Numbered from the stretch's first letter, positions 51,912-61,454 are shown. The stretch: DNA of 64,000 bases from Rhizobiaceae bacterium (GCA_025698895.1 JAILWO010000005.1:62001-126000), one strand, 5' to 3'. The notes: generated by a model from the letters alone, not told the origin. Made by a program: numbers and translations.

Positions 51912-53111
51912 ATGAACATGGAAGCAAAGCCCTCGCAGTACGCGAAGGTGAGGGAGCTGGACGTCGCCGAAGCTGAGCCTTCGGGGGACACCGTCGAAAC
52001 AACCGCCTCACCAGGGCGGCGCGACGGAAGAGTCCGCCGCCTCGTCCGAACGGTGGTGATTCTGGCGGCGCTTGGTGTTGCAGCCTATTTCACTTATCCG
52101 TGGCTGGCGGCGCGGTGGACCCATGTCTTCCTGGACGATGCCCGCATCGCCGGCAATCTGGTCGCCGTCAGCAGCGAGGTCTCTGGCAGGATCGTGACGC
52201 TTTCCGTCATTGCGGGAGACAGGGTCGCGAAGGGCCAGGTTCTTGCGACGCTGGATTCGGCCTCCGTCGCGCAAGAGCTGAAAGGCTTGAAGGCTCAGGT
52301 ATCCGGCGTCAAGTCACAGCAGAACCAGTTGCGCGCGCAGCAGGACTTGATACGAACCCAGGTCGCCGCCAAGCTTGACGCCGCCCGCGCCCAAATTACC
52401 GCTGCGGAAGCCGCGCACGCATCTGCCGAGGCGACGCTCGAGAACGCGCAATCCCAGTTCGACCGCGTCACGGCTCTTGCGGGGCGAAATGTTCTGTCAA
52501 TCCAGCAGCTCGAGGATGCAGAAGCCCGGCTCGCGGCCGCTACGCAACAGGAGCGTTCGACCGCGGCAGGCATTGAGACCGCCAAGGCAAATCTGCAGGT
52601 GGTCGAGGCGGAGGAGGCCCAGATCGGCGTGCTTGAACGGCAGATCGCCACGCTTGATGCACAGATCGAAGCATTGACCGCGCAGATCGAACAGAAGCGC
52701 ATCGACCTGACGAAGCGCGAAATCCGAGCGGAGTTCGACGGCGTGATCGACAGCACCTTCGTTGACGCCGGTGAATACGTATCGCCCGGCACCAGGCTGC
52801 TTATCTATCACGATCCCGAGAACGTATGGGTCGATGCGAACGTAAAGGAGACGGATTTCCGGAATGTTCAAATTGGCGCACCCGCTCGGATCACCGTCAA
52901 CGCCTATCCCGGACGGGAATTCCACGGCGAGGTCGTGCGGCTCGGCGCAGCGGCTACAAGCCAGTTCGCCCTGCTGCCCAGCCCCAATCCGAGCGGCAAC
53001 TTCACCAAGGTGACCCAACGCCTGCCGGTGCGGATTTCCATCGGAAAACAGGACGGTCTGCTGCGTCCCGGAATGATGGTGGAAGTCAGCATCGATGTCG
53101 TCGATCGATAA
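51912..53111 (+). CDS. EmrA-type periplasmic adaptor (HlyD family)
   Basis: 399 aa. One membrane helix (about 43-62), a biotin-lipoyl-like domain (VAVSSEVSGRIVTLSVIAGDRVAKGQVLATLD near 87-118), a long alpha hairpin (about 120-260, coiled coil), then the barrel with VDANVKETDFRNVQIG near 306-321. It bridges the MFS pump to an outer-membrane channel, which is not encoded here. Starts at MNMEAKPSQ; overlaps the pump gene by 17 bp. Confidence 0.9.
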   Translation: MNMEAKPSQYAKVRELDVAEAEPSGDTVETTASPGRRDGRVRRLVRTVVILAALGVAAYFTYPWLAARWTHVFLDDARIAGNLVAVSSEVSGRIVTLSVIAGDRVAKGQVLATLDSASVAQELKGLKAQVSGVKSQQNQLRAQQDLIRTQVAAKLDAARAQITAAEAAHASAEATLENAQSQFDRVTALAGRNVLSIQQLEDAEARLAAATQQERSTAAGIETAKANLQVVEAEEAQIGVLERQIATLDAQIEALTAQIEQKRIDLTKREIRAEFDGVIDSTFVDAGEYVSPGTRLLIYHDPENVWVDANVKETDFRNVQIGAPARITVNAYPGREFHGEVVRLGAAATSQFALLPSPNPSGNFTKVTQRLPVRISIGKQDGLLRPGMMVEVSIDVVDR

Positions 53112-54681
53112 TCTCTTCGACCGTTATGGTCCGGCCTACCGTTGGCTGGCGACGGGAACCGTGATGATCGCCGCGATTGCGGTCGTGCTCTCGACCACGA
53201 TCGTCAATGTCGCAATTCCCGGGGTCATGGGGACGTTCGGCATCAGCCAGGTCGAGGCGCAATGGATTTCGACCGGATTCCTCGCTGCGATGACCGCGAC
53301 GATGCTGCTGGCCGACTGGGCCAACAGGGCCTTCGGCCAACGGCTAAGCATGATCACGGCGCTCATGCTGTTCGCGGCGGGATCGGTCCTAGGCGGGCTT
53401 GCTCCCAACGAAACCGTGCTGACCATTGCGCGGGTGATCCAGGGGGCGGCCGCCGGAATCGTACAGCCACTTGCAATGGTTCTGCTCTTCCAGGTCTTTC
53501 CGGCGAACCAGCGCGGTGCCGCCATGGGGATATTCGGCATTGGCGTCGTGCTCGCACCGGCGCTCGGACCATGGATCGGCGGCGTCCTGATCGATGCATT
53601 CAACTGGCGGTATGTCTTTTATCTCGGTCTTCCCTTTGCCGCGCTAGCCATTGTCCTATCGAACCTTTTTCTGCCATCGCGGGCCGAAAGCGGGCCGCGC
53701 CCGGGATTCGACTGGACCGGCATGATCCTTCTTTGCGTCTTTCTCGGTTTTCTGTTGAACGCACTGACCAACGCCCAGCGCGAGGGCTGGACCTCGGATC
53801 CGATCCTCGCGCAGTTCGCGATTGCCGCGCTTGCAGCGTCAGGGTTCGTTCTTTGGGAGATCAGCACCGAAAAGCCGATGCTCGACATGCGGCTTTTCGC
53901 GCAGTTGCCCTTCGCCTCCGCCTGTCTGGTCGGCTTCATCATGGGCGCGGGCCTCTTCGGCTCGACCTATCTCGTCCCGCTGTTCGTCCAGACGATCCAG
54001 GGGTTGACGCCGACACAGGCGGGCCTGCTGCTGATGCCCTCGGGCTTTGTTCTGGTGCTCGTATTCCCCATCGCCGGGCGCATGTCCGATCGCCTCCCGT
54101 CAGGCTGGCTGATCGGCTCCGGTCTCGCGATCTTCGCCTATTCCTCCTATCTCACGGCGGACATCGACATCAACACGAGCTTCTGGACGCTCGCCTGGCT
54201 CACCGTCCTGTCGCGGGTCGGTCTGGGCCTCATTTTCCCGTCGTTGACCGCAAGTTCGCTGAAGGTGTTGCCCGCAATGCTGGTCGCCCAGGGCTCCGGA
54301 GCGATCAATTTCATACGACAGCTCGGCGGTGCCTTCGGGGTCAACCTGCTTGCCGTCTTCCTCGAGCGACGGACCGTGATGCACGCCGACGCATTCGCCG
54401 CGACCCAGACCAGCGACAACACCGCGACAATTTCACTGCTGAACCAGGTGGCGGGAATGGTCAAGGCGGCCGGCATACCGGATTTCCAACAACTGCCGGC
54501 GGCGATGTCCTTTCTCGCGCAAAGCATCGCAATTCAGGCGAATACGGCCGCGTTCCGCGATGGCTTCATTGTTGTGGCGATCGTCTTTGCGATTGCGCTG
54601 TTGCCGACATGGCTGCTGTATCGCGCCGAAACCCGTCGCAGGCTCGACGCGCACAGCGCCTCTGTCGGCGCGACCGACTAA
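53095..54681 (+). CDS. EmrB-type multidrug efflux pump (MFS, DHA2 family)
   Basis: 528 aa with 14 predicted membrane helices. DHA2 signatures: motif A-like WANRAFGQRLSMI near 82-94 and motif C GVVLAPALGPWIGGVL near 155-170. Proton-driven export of hydrophobic drugs is the family function; the substrate is unknown. It forms with the MarR and HlyD genes a compact three-gene operon, intact amid degraded neighbours. Confidence 0.9.
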   Translation: MSSIDNLFDRYGPAYRWLATGTVMIAAIAVVLSTTIVNVAIPGVMGTFGISQVEAQWISTGFLAAMTATMLLADWANRAFGQRLSMITALMLFAAGSVLGGLAPNETVLTIARVIQGAAAGIVQPLAMVLLFQVFPANQRGAAMGIFGIGVVLAPALGPWIGGVLIDAFNWRYVFYLGLPFAALAIVLSNLFLPSRAESGPRPGFDWTGMILLCVFLGFLLNALTNAQREGWTSDPILAQFAIAALAASGFVLWEISTEKPMLDMRLFAQLPFASACLVGFIMGAGLFGSTYLVPLFVQTIQGLTPTQAGLLLMPSGFVLVLVFPIAGRMSDRLPSGWLIGSGLAIFAYSSYLTADIDINTSFWTLAWLTVLSRVGLGLIFPSLTASSLKVLPAMLVAQGSGAINFIRQLGGAFGVNLLAVFLERRTVMHADAFAATQTSDNTATISLLNQVAGMVKAAGIPDFQQLPAAMSFLAQSIAIQANTAAFRDGFIVVAIVFAIALLPTWLLYRAETRRRLDAHSASVGATD

Positions 54682-54788
54682 CTATGTTGGGCACGGCCCT
54701 CTTCGGTCGGGCGGTCAGCCGCATCAACGCCGCCGCATCGAGTCGTGCCTCGCGCGAACTCGGGCCTCAGTGACTTGGACATGAAACC

Positions 54789-54935
54789 ATGCAAACCCGA
54801 CCCCCTCACGCCGGCTCTTCCGAGCAGACCCGACAGGCGTTGATCCGCGCCGCTCTTGAGCTGAGTGAGGTCGTCGGAGGTTCCTGCCCGCCGTCGCGAG
54901 GCTTGCGCGCAGGAAATTGCCTGGCGCGCCACTGA
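54789..54935 (+). pseudogene. TetR-family regulator, N-terminal remnant
   Basis: A 48-codon frame opens MQTRPPHAGSSEQTRQALIR then AALEL, which matches the first helix of TetR regulators, and then loses similarity. The rest of the gene is replaced by the inversely oriented nitronate monooxygenase remnant. Too short to function. Confidence 0.4.
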
Positions 54936-55243
54936 CGGCCGGAGTATAGACGATATCGGCTGCCTTCACTTTAGGTAGCATCTGTCTCTGTCGCTCGACC
55001 GCCTCGGCCGTCGCCATGGAGCAGGTGCTCATATAGACCAAGTCCGCACCCATCAGGCGCGCCGCCGACAAGCAGCGTTCCGTCGAATATCTGCCGGATC
55101 TCGTGCAGCGCTGCGAAAGGGCTGATCAGGCCGGCATGGCCGCCCGCGCCGTAGGTGACGGCGATCAACCCGTCGACGGCGGCGTCCGCCGCCTTGGCCG
55201 GGAAGCGGACCGTGGTGACGTCGCGGAAGACGAGCCCGCCATA
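54898..55243 (-). pseudogene. Nitronate monooxygenase remnant, frameshifted
   Basis: One minus frame (55243 to about 55061) reads YGGLVFRDVTTVRFPAKAAD and VTYGAGGHAGLISPFAAL; the adjoining frame (55071 to 54898) reads RLMGADLVYMSTCSMATAEA, then KAADIVYTPAVSGAPGNFL. Together they form the middle of an FMN-dependent nitronate monooxygenase (2-nitropropane dioxygenase). Start, end and the glycine-rich linker between the parts are lost. Confidence 0.65.
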
Positions 55244-55284
55244 TGGAATGCACGGCGGCGACAAGGTCGCGGTTGAGCCCGAGC

Positions 55285-55390
55285 GACATGACGGCCGCGC
55301 GGTCGGCCCCGCGTTCGGACCCGGCGAAGAGCCATGATTTTCGTCCGAGGGCCAAACTCCGCAGGGCCCTTTCCGCGGCGTTGTTGGAGC
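55285..55390 (-). pseudogene. IS66-family transposase (TnpC) remnant
   Basis: The minus frame reads NNAAERALRSLALGRKSWLF then AGSERGADRAAVM, the highly conserved late block of IS66 TnpC, followed immediately by unrelated sequence leading into the nitronate monooxygenase fragment. No terminal repeats were located. Confidence 0.7.
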
Positions 55391-55463
55391 ATCCACTCGG
55401 AACCATGACAAGAATGACGCCCCACAGGCACGGCAACATTATCGTTCTCACGCGCCTGGGATA

Positions 55464-56492
55464 TCAGGTGGTGACATAGCGGACCTTCTCCGCAGTTCTG
55501 ACCGCGGCCAGTTCCGATCTTCGTACCAGCCGGTTGATATGAGCCAGCGTTTCCGTGAACGCGAAACTCATTTGGTGGGCGTCGAGCTTGCGGGTGAAGA
55601 GGATAGGAACGAGATCCGCCACTGAGTGCGGCGCTTTTGCGCATGCTTCCCGGATCCGTTGGCAGCGTCCTTCGTGGTGTGCCTCAAGTTCGAGACATCG
55701 TTCATGCAGCCCGTAGAACGGGCGGCCGTGCCCCGACAGCACCAGGACATCGTCCGGCAGTTCCTGACGCATAAAGCGCAGTGTCCTGAGAAAATGTCCG
55801 AGCGGGTCGCCATTAGGCTCGCCGGCGAACACGCTGACATTGGGCGAGATCTTCTCGATGATCTGATCGGCAGCGAACAACAGCCTATCCTGCTCGCAGT
55901 AAAGAAGGATCTGCTCGGGGGCATGCCCGTCCGCAGTGATCACCCTGAATTCCCGGCGTCCGATCGTGATTTTGTCGGCCAGAACGAGCCTGAGAAAGGT
56001 GGGAGGCAGTTCCGCAACGAGCATCAGATATTCGCTACCGTGAATGGCGACGAGTCCGGCGCCTTCCTCGCTCATGCCGTGGTTAACATAGAAATCGAAA
56101 TAGTGGCGAAGCCCCGTCTCGTGCGGGGCAAGGGAGATGACCCTGCTAGTCATATAGGCAGTCTGGCTTGTCAGCATTTCGGCGCCAAACTTGCCGCAAA
56201 GCCATCCTGCAAGCCCGATGTGGTCCGGATGATGATGGGTCACGACGACGCGCGAAATGGAGACATGCGATAGCGGTCCTCCCAAGAGAGCCTGCCAAGC
56301 TGCCTTCGCCTCGTCCGTATTGATGCCGGTGTCGATCAGCGTCCAGCTGTCGCCATCCTGGACAAGATAGACGTTCACGTGATCAAGACGGTACGGCAGC
56401 GGAATGCGGGCCCAGAGAACCCCTGGCGCAACCGAGATAACTTGTCCTGCCACCGGTGGCGAATGGAAGGGAAACTGAGGCATAATTTCCAA
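55464..56492 (-). CDS. Metallo-beta-lactamase-fold hydrolase
   Basis: 342 aa. Zinc motif HHHPDH at 86-91 (VVVTHHHPDHIGLAG), further ligands in TADGHAPEQI near 185-194 and LSGHGRP near 250-256. The C-terminal winged-helix-like part is typical of the LACTB2/glyoxalase-II-like group that often hydrolyses thioesters. It lies at the downstream end of the CoA catabolic genes, about 190 bp from the ligase gene, so thioesterase activity on a CoA intermediate is a fair guess. Starts MEIMPQFPF; MPQF four codons on is possible. Confidence 0.8.
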   Translation of the reverse strand: MEIMPQFPFHSPPVAGQVISVAPGVLWARIPLPYRLDHVNVYLVQDGDSWTLIDTGINTDEAKAAWQALLGGPLSHVSISRVVVTHHHPDHIGLAGWLCGKFGAEMLTSQTAYMTSRVISLAPHETGLRHYFDFYVNHGMSEEGAGLVAIHGSEYLMLVAELPPTFLRLVLADKITIGRREFRVITADGHAPEQILLYCEQDRLLFAADQIIEKISPNVSVFAGEPNGDPLGHFLRTLRFMRQELPDDVLVLSGHGRPFYGLHERCLELEAHHEGRCQRIREACAKAPHSVADLVPILFTRKLDAHQMSFAFTETLAHINRLVRRSELAAVRTAEKVRYVTT

Positions 56493-56685
56493 TAGATGCA
56501 GCGATTGGAGAGCTTTGTCTACCGAAAGCCTACGCGCGGCTTCACGCTCGCCTCGACCACCGCCTCACCGGGACGAGAACTTTCAAGAGGCCTTCTCCTG
56601 AATCGAGTATGGGTTCGTCGACGGTGAGGCTCACACCTGCTTTGGTGGCGCTCGCTTGACCGTCGCTGGAGCTTGAGCTGTGGCT

Positions 56686-57882
56686 TCAGATGTCCTTGCC
56701 ATTGACGATGAGGGGCGCGTCCTCGGGAAGCGCATCAATGAAGATGATCTCGTCTGCACGGATGCGGGCATGGCGCTGGAACGCTTCTTTGGCCGCCGCT
56801 TCGGCCGCAATGCGGTCGGCGCCCTCCTGCAGAACGATCGAGATGCGGATAAGATCTCGGTCGTTTTCGCGCGTCGCCACGGCCTGAGCCGCTATTGCGC
56901 CGGGTGTGGCAATCACCACCTCCTCGATCACGCGTGGGTAGACGAAGATCTCGCGCACCTTCACCGCCGCGCCCACCCGGCCCTGCAGCGCCGAAAGCCG
57001 GCGCACACTGCCGTCCTGGTTCCTCTCCAGCGCGAGGGCGCTGTCACCAGTGCCAAAGCGGATCATCGGCCAGGTAGCATCGCGTGCGGTCACCACGACC
57101 TCGCCCGTCTCGCCGTGGGGGAGCTGGTCGCCGCGGACAGGATCGCAGATCTGCACCACGCGGTCCGGATGCACCACATAGCCGTCGCCGCCATCCTCAT
57201 ACGCGACAAGGCCAAGATCAGCGGTGGCATAGGCCGCCCAGGTGGAAACGCCGTAATCAGCCTCGATCCGCCGGCGCTTGGCCATCCAGTCGCCCATCTC
57301 CCCGCCCAGAAAGGCGGTCTTCACTTTCCAGGCGCCGCGGCCATAGGTCTCGATCACTCTGTCGGCCAGGATTAGGAAGAAAGCCGTCGACGCGCAGATG
57401 GCAGTGACGCCGGTCTCGACGACGATCTGGGCTTGCAATTCGGTGTTGCCGACGCCGCCGGGAATGACGGTGGCGCCCGCGGCCTGCGCCGCCTCGTCAA
57501 AGAGAAGCCCGGCCGGCACGAGGTGATACATCCAGGTGTTCAGAATGACATCCCCCTTGCCGACCCCGGCGGTCTTGAACAGCAGGTCCAGCCCGTGCCC
57601 GCCGCCACCGGGCAGCGCCGGTTCAAAGATCGGGCCGGGCGAGACATAAATGCGCGAGACATCCGTCAGGTCGGCGGCGAGAAACCCGCCGAATGGCGGT
57701 CTCTCTCTTTGGAGTTTAAGAAGTTCCTCTTTTTTCATCACCGGTAACCGGGAAAGATCCGCAAGAGATGAAACCTTCGCAGGGTCGAACCCTGCCGCGG
57801 CGAACCGTGCCTTCAGTCCCGGTGCCTTCGTTGCAGCTGCGCTGTAGGCGGTCGCGATGTCCTGATAGATGTCAATGGACAT
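56686..57882 (-). CDS. AMP-forming acyl-CoA ligase (PaaK-like)
   Basis: 398 aa, short like phenylacetate-CoA ligases. Begins MSIDIYQDIATAY. Conserved pieces: KVSSLADLSRLPVMKKEEL near 36-54, AAYATADLGLVAYE near 218-231 (in place of the YG-TE motif), WPMIRFGTGDSALAL near 273-287 with the ATP-binding Asp, and VKVREIFVYPRVIEEVV near 309-325. The usual N-terminal SSGTTG-type P-loop is poorly conserved (VSPGPIFEPALPGGG). It would activate a carboxylic acid to its CoA ester. It follows the enoyl-CoA hydratase by 30 bp. Confidence 0.75.
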   Translation of the reverse strand: MSIDIYQDIATAYSAAATKAPGLKARFAAAGFDPAKVSSLADLSRLPVMKKEELLKLQRERPPFGGFLAADLTDVSRIYVSPGPIFEPALPGGGGHGLDLLFKTAGVGKGDVILNTWMYHLVPAGLLFDEAAQAAGATVIPGGVGNTELQAQIVVETGVTAICASTAFFLILADRVIETYGRGAWKVKTAFLGGEMGDWMAKRRRIEADYGVSTWAAYATADLGLVAYEDGGDGYVVHPDRVVQICDPVRGDQLPHGETGEVVVTARDATWPMIRFGTGDSALALERNQDGSVRRLSALQGRVGAAVKVREIFVYPRVIEEVVIATPGAIAAQAVATRENDRDLIRISIVLQEGADRIAAEAAAKEAFQRHARIRADEIIFIDALPEDAPLIVNGKDI

Positions 57883-57912
57883 TGCTTTATGGTCTCCCCT
57901 GCTACTCACGGG

Positions 57913-58725
57913 TCAGATCGGACAGTCCTTGCGGAAGTTTGGCGCGCGCTTCTCGCGATGCGACAGGACGCCTTCTTTCACGTCCTCGCTCATGAAACCC
58001 AGCATCTCGAGGGCGGTGGAGGCGTCGAAGATCGGTCCGGCTTGACGCAGCCAGTTGTTGAGCGAGTATTTGGTCCAGCGGATCGCGCTCTGCGAGCCAT
58101 TCGCAAGCTCGGTCGCGATGTCGAGCGCGGTCTGCTGCAGAACGTCATCCTCGACGCACATCGACACCAGGCCGATCCGGTCTGCTTCCTCGCCCGAGAC
58201 CGGCTTGCAGGTCATCAGATAGTATTTCGCCTTGGCCATGCCGCACAGCAGCGGCCAGATGATCGCGGCGACATCACCGGCGGCGACGCCGAGACGGGGA
58301 TGGCCGTCAACGATCTTGGCCTTCTTGCCCGCGATCGACACGTCGGCCAGGATTCCGACGACCAGGCCGGCGCCGGCCGCGGGACCGTTAATCGCCGAGA
58401 TGATCGGCTTGTTGCAGTTGATGATGTTGTAGACGAGGTTCCTGGCCTCTTTCCACGTCTTCATGATCTCGTGCGAATTGCCGATCATGCTCTCGATCAG
58501 ACTGAAATCGCCGCCCGCCGAAAACGCTTTGCCTGCACCGGTGACGATCACCGCATTGATGTCGGGATCGCGATCGATGTCGATCCACATATCGGTCATC
58601 TGCGTGTGGGTCTCGGCGTCCACCGAGTTGAAGGTCTCGGGCCGGTCGAAAGTGATGCGCAGCACGCGCTCGGCCGGATAATCGAATTTCAGCTTGTCGT
58701 ATTTCGCGTAACGATCGGACATCAT
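57913..58725 (-). CDS. Enoyl-CoA hydratase/isomerase (crotonase family)
   Basis: 270 aa. Oxyanion-hole motifs [16 protein letters not shown] near 69-84 and [16 protein letters not shown] near 115-130, and [21 protein letters not shown] near 143-163 where catalytic residues usually lie; the Glu pair of true hydratases is not obvious, so isomerase or hydrolase activity is possible. Starts [12 protein letters not shown] after GAGGGAGGATTT. It sits between two acyl-CoA dehydrogenases and the ligase in one operon. Confidence 0.85.
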   Translation of the reverse strand: MMSDRYAKYDKLKFDYPAERVLRITFDRPETFNSVDAETHTQMTDMWIDIDRDPDINAVIVTGAGKAFSAGGDFSLIESMIGNSHEIMKTWKEARNLVYNIINCNKPIISAINGPAAGAGLVVGILADVSIAGKKAKIVDGHPRLGVAAGDVAAIIWPLLCGMAKAKYYLMTCKPVSGEEADRIGLVSMCVEDDVLQQTALDIATELANGSQSAIRWTKYSLNNWLRQAGPIFDASTALEMLGFMSEDVKEGVLSHREKRAPNFRKDCPI

Positions 58726-58741
58726 AAATCCTCCCTCGTGA

Positions 58742-59893
58742 TCAGCCCGGCAGGCCCAGGACAGCTTTCGATAGAATGTTGCGTTGGATTTCGTTCGACC
58801 CGCCGTAGATCGTGGTCGGCCGGGCCTTGTAGAAGGCCGCCAGAACATCGACGCCAACATTGCCGACCTGCAATGGGCCGAGGGTGCCGCCGTCGGGTCC
58901 TGCCACCTCGATCATGAGTTCGGTGATCTTCTGAAACGTCTCGGTCACCCAGATCTTGAGCATCGAGACATCCGCACCCAGCGGTTCGCCCCGCTTGAGT
59001 TGATCGGCGAAGCGCGCGTAAAGCGCCGCGTGATCCTCGACATCGAGCGCGACCTCGGCGAACCGATCGCAAAAGACCGGGTCGTCGAAGCGGCCGGCAC
59101 CGCGGGCGTAGGTTTCAAGCTGACCAAGCGCGTTCTGGGCCAGACTCGGTGCGCCGATAAACACCCGCTCGAAGCTGAGCAGGGACTTGGCCATGGTCCA
59201 GCCCTTGTTCAGTTCGCCGACCAGATTTTCGCACGGGGTGCGGGCATCGTCGAAGAAGACCTCGCAGAACTCGGTTTCGCCCGCCAGCGTGGTGATCGTT
59301 CGGACCTCGACCCCCGGCTGATCCATCGGCACAAGAATGAAGCTGATGCCCTGCTGCTTCTTTGGGGCCTTCGGATCGGTGCGCACCAGCATGAAAATGT
59401 GCGTCGAGTCATGCGCCATCGTCGTCCAGATCTTCTGTCCGTTGATCACGAACTCGTCCCCGTCGATCACGGCGTTCGTGCGCAGGTTCGCCAGATCGGA
59501 CCCTGCGCCCGGCTCGGAATAGCCCTGGCACCAAATGTCCTCACAGCTCAGAATGCGGGGCAGCCAGTATGCCTTCTGAGCATCGGTGCCGAACTTGATG
59601 ATGAGCGGACCGACCATCTGCACGCCCATGTCGCGGCCGCGCACGACCCCCCAACGCTGCTGTTCCTCATAGAAGATGAGAAGCTTGGCCGCGTTCAGCC
59701 CCATGCCGCCGTACTCCGCAGGCCAGGCCGGTGCGACCCAGCCCTTGGCATGAAGCTTGCGGTGCCAGTGCTCGATTTCGGCGAACTTCGGGCGATGCGA
59801 AAGATTGCGCAGCTCTTCGGGATACTCGGTTTCGAAGAACTGCCGTATCTCACTGCGGAAGTCCGCGTCGCTCATGGCGTTGTAGTCGATCAC
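58742..59893 (-). CDS. Acyl-CoA dehydrogenase (first of a pair)
   Basis: 383 aa from a GTG at 59893 that overlaps the stop of the preceding gene (GTGA). Typical acyl-CoA dehydrogenase blocks: WCQGYSEPGAGSDLANLRT near 122-140, FVINGQKIWTTMAH near 150-163 and a C terminus ending YGGSNEIQRNILSKAVLGL, where the first Glu-containing loop is usual. The N-terminal part MSDADFRSEIRQFFETEYP is family-like. It oxidises an acyl-CoA at C2-C3 with FAD. In steroid-type systems two unlike subunits form a heterotetramer; the partner is likely the next gene. Confidence 0.9.
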   Translation of the reverse strand: MIDYNAMSDADFRSEIRQFFETEYPEELRNLSHRPKFAEIEHWHRKLHAKGWVAPAWPAEYGGMGLNAAKLLIFYEEQQRWGVVRGRDMGVQMVGPLIIKFGTDAQKAYWLPRILSCEDIWCQGYSEPGAGSDLANLRTNAVIDGDEFVINGQKIWTTMAHDSTHIFMLVRTDPKAPKKQQGISFILVPMDQPGVEVRTITTLAGETEFCEVFFDDARTPCENLVGELNKGWTMAKSLLSFERVFIGAPSLAQNALGQLETYARGAGRFDDPVFCDRFAEVALDVEDHAALYARFADQLKRGEPLGADVSMLKIWVTETFQKITELMIEVAGPDGGTLGPLQVGNVGVDVLAAFYKARPTTIYGGSNEIQRNILSKAVLGLPG

Positions 59894-61008
59894 TCGGCGG
59901 CCTCCTCTGCGTTGCGGGCGTTCAGCCAGAGCCGCCGGTGATGGACGTCGTCGCCCAGCCAGGCCGAGAGCACCAGCGCCCTGTTCAGGTAAAGCCCGAT
60001 GTCGAACTCGTCGGTGTAGCCGACCGCGCCATGCAGCTGGATGGCCTCGCGCGTGATCTTCCTGGCCGTGGTGCAAGCCCGGGCCTTGGCGCGGCTGGCC
60101 TGGCGGGCACGCAGGCGCGGGGCTTCTGTCGCGTCCATCAGGCCTAGCGCGTCGCGCACGCCCGCTTCGGCCACTTCCTGCATGACATGCATGTCCACCG
60201 CGCGATGCTGAATGACCTGGAACGAACCGATCGGCTTGTCGAACTGCTCGCGCGTCTTGATGTAGTCGAGCGTGATCTCCAGCGCCTTTGCGCTGACCCC
60301 GACAAGCTCGGCCGCCGTCAGCGCCGTCGTGTCGCTGACCGCAGCTTCCAGAGCCTTTGCGACGGCCGGGCCCTTTGCGAGCAATTCGGCTGGCGCGCCC
60401 GACAGGTGTAGCTCGGCCAGTATACTGCCATCGGACTGACGCCGTTTGTCGAAGGCTATGCCCTTGCCGCCGGGTTCAAGCAAAACGAGAGCCGGTCCGC
60501 CGCCGGTCTCCGCCACGACGAGGATGCCACTTGCAGCAGCCACCCCCGCGACCCATGATTTCATCCCGGTCAGAGCGCCGTTCTCGAACCGAGATGACAG
60601 GGTGTTGGAGAGACCTTTGGCGTCACGCTCCTGCCATGCTGTTGCCAGGACCGTCGTGCCGGCCAGCGCCTCGGTCAGAAGCGCATGCTCGGGGCAGAGT
60701 CGGCGTAAAAGGCCAATTGCGAGCCCAACCGAGGCGACCACAGGCTCGGGCGCGATCGCCCGGCCTACTTCTTCGGCGATGATACCGGCGGCGGCCAGCC
60801 CCATGCCGAGGCCGCCGGCCTCTTCGGGAACCACTGCGCCGAACACGCCAGCCTCGGCCAGTTCCGTCATCACGGGCGCATCCCAGCCGCCGCCTTCGTC
60901 CCTGATCTTGCGCGCTCGCGCCACGCCGCCCGCGCGCTCCAACAGCGTGCGGACGCTTTGACGCAATAGGCGGAAATCGTCCTGGTCGTGATGTGCAGCG
61001 TTGCTCAT
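59890..61008 (-). CDS. Acyl-CoA dehydrogenase (second of a pair)
   Basis: 372 aa. N-terminal helical domain with FGAVVPEEAGGLGMGLAAAGII near 55-76; the middle domain is diverged (GMKSWVAGVAAASGILVVAE); the C-terminal domain has YIKTREQFDKPIGSFQVIQH near 253-272 and LHGAVGYTDEFDIGLYLNRA near 335-354. The shortness and divergence of the middle region suggest the non-catalytic or half-site partner of the neighbouring dehydrogenase. Starts at 61008, overlapping the MaoC gene stop by 4 bp. Confidence 0.85.
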   Translation of the reverse strand: MSNAAHHDQDDFRLLRQSVRTLLERAGGVARARKIRDEGGGWDAPVMTELAEAGVFGAVVPEEAGGLGMGLAAAGIIAEEVGRAIAPEPVVASVGLAIGLLRRLCPEHALLTEALAGTTVLATAWQERDAKGLSNTLSSRFENGALTGMKSWVAGVAAASGILVVAETGGGPALVLLEPGGKGIAFDKRRQSDGSILAELHLSGAPAELLAKGPAVAKALEAAVSDTTALTAAELVGVSAKALEITLDYIKTREQFDKPIGSFQVIQHRAVDMHVMQEVAEAGVRDALGLMDATEAPRLRARQASRAKARACTTARKITREAIQLHGAVGYTDEFDIGLYLNRALVLSAWLGDDVHHRRLWLNARNAEEAAE

Positions 61009-61454
61009 TTTTCCTCCGAGGGCCGGCGCTTGATCATCACCGGAGTATCGGCAGTGAACACGACCTGTCCTGCGGGATTCATGGCTCTGAGCGTGTAGGC
61101 CAGCACGCCCCTATCCGGTTTGCTCTTCGAAGGTGTGACCGAAGAGACTTCCAGTTCGATGTCCAGCGCCTCGCCGGGCCGAATTGGCCGAGGCCATCTC
61201 AGCGAATCGAAACCCAACCCCCCGATATTGGCGATCTCCGGCATCATTCCATGCATGACTGGCTTGAACACCTGCAGCATCGTCTGAAAGCCCGAGGCGA
61301 TCAGGCTGCCGTGGACGGACACGGCATAGTTCTCATCGGTGTGCAGCCGCTGCGGATCCCATTCATGCGCGAACGCAATGATCTCCTCCTTGCTCAGCGG
61401 CTCTGCGCGGAACCTGTAGATCTGACCTGGCTGGAAATCTTCCAGATATTTCAT
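61005..61454 (-). CDS. MaoC-like hot-dog acyl-CoA hydratase
   Basis: 149 aa. Begins MKYLEDFQPGQIYRFRAEPLSKEEII, with FAHEWDPQRLHTDENYA near 29-45 corresponding to the D-x4-H hydratase motif, then VHGSLIASGFQTM near 48-60. It is a single hot-dog unit; (R)-specific enoyl-CoA hydration is expected. It overlaps the genes on both sides by 4 bp, so is co-translated with the transglutaminase-like and the dehydrogenase genes. Confidence 0.85.
   Translation of the reverse strand: MKYLEDFQPGQIYRFRAEPLSKEEIIAFAHEWDPQRLHTDENYAVSVHGSLIASGFQTMLQVFKPVMHGMMPEIANIGGLGFDSLRWPRPIRPGEALDIELEVSSVTPSKSKPDRGVLAYTLRAMNPAGQVVFTADTPVMIKRRPSEEK

Noticed and set aside
53142-54773. 543-codon frame inside the efflux pump gene
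   Set aside because: Arginine-rich out-of-frame shadow; the MFS frame has 14 membrane helices and family motifs.
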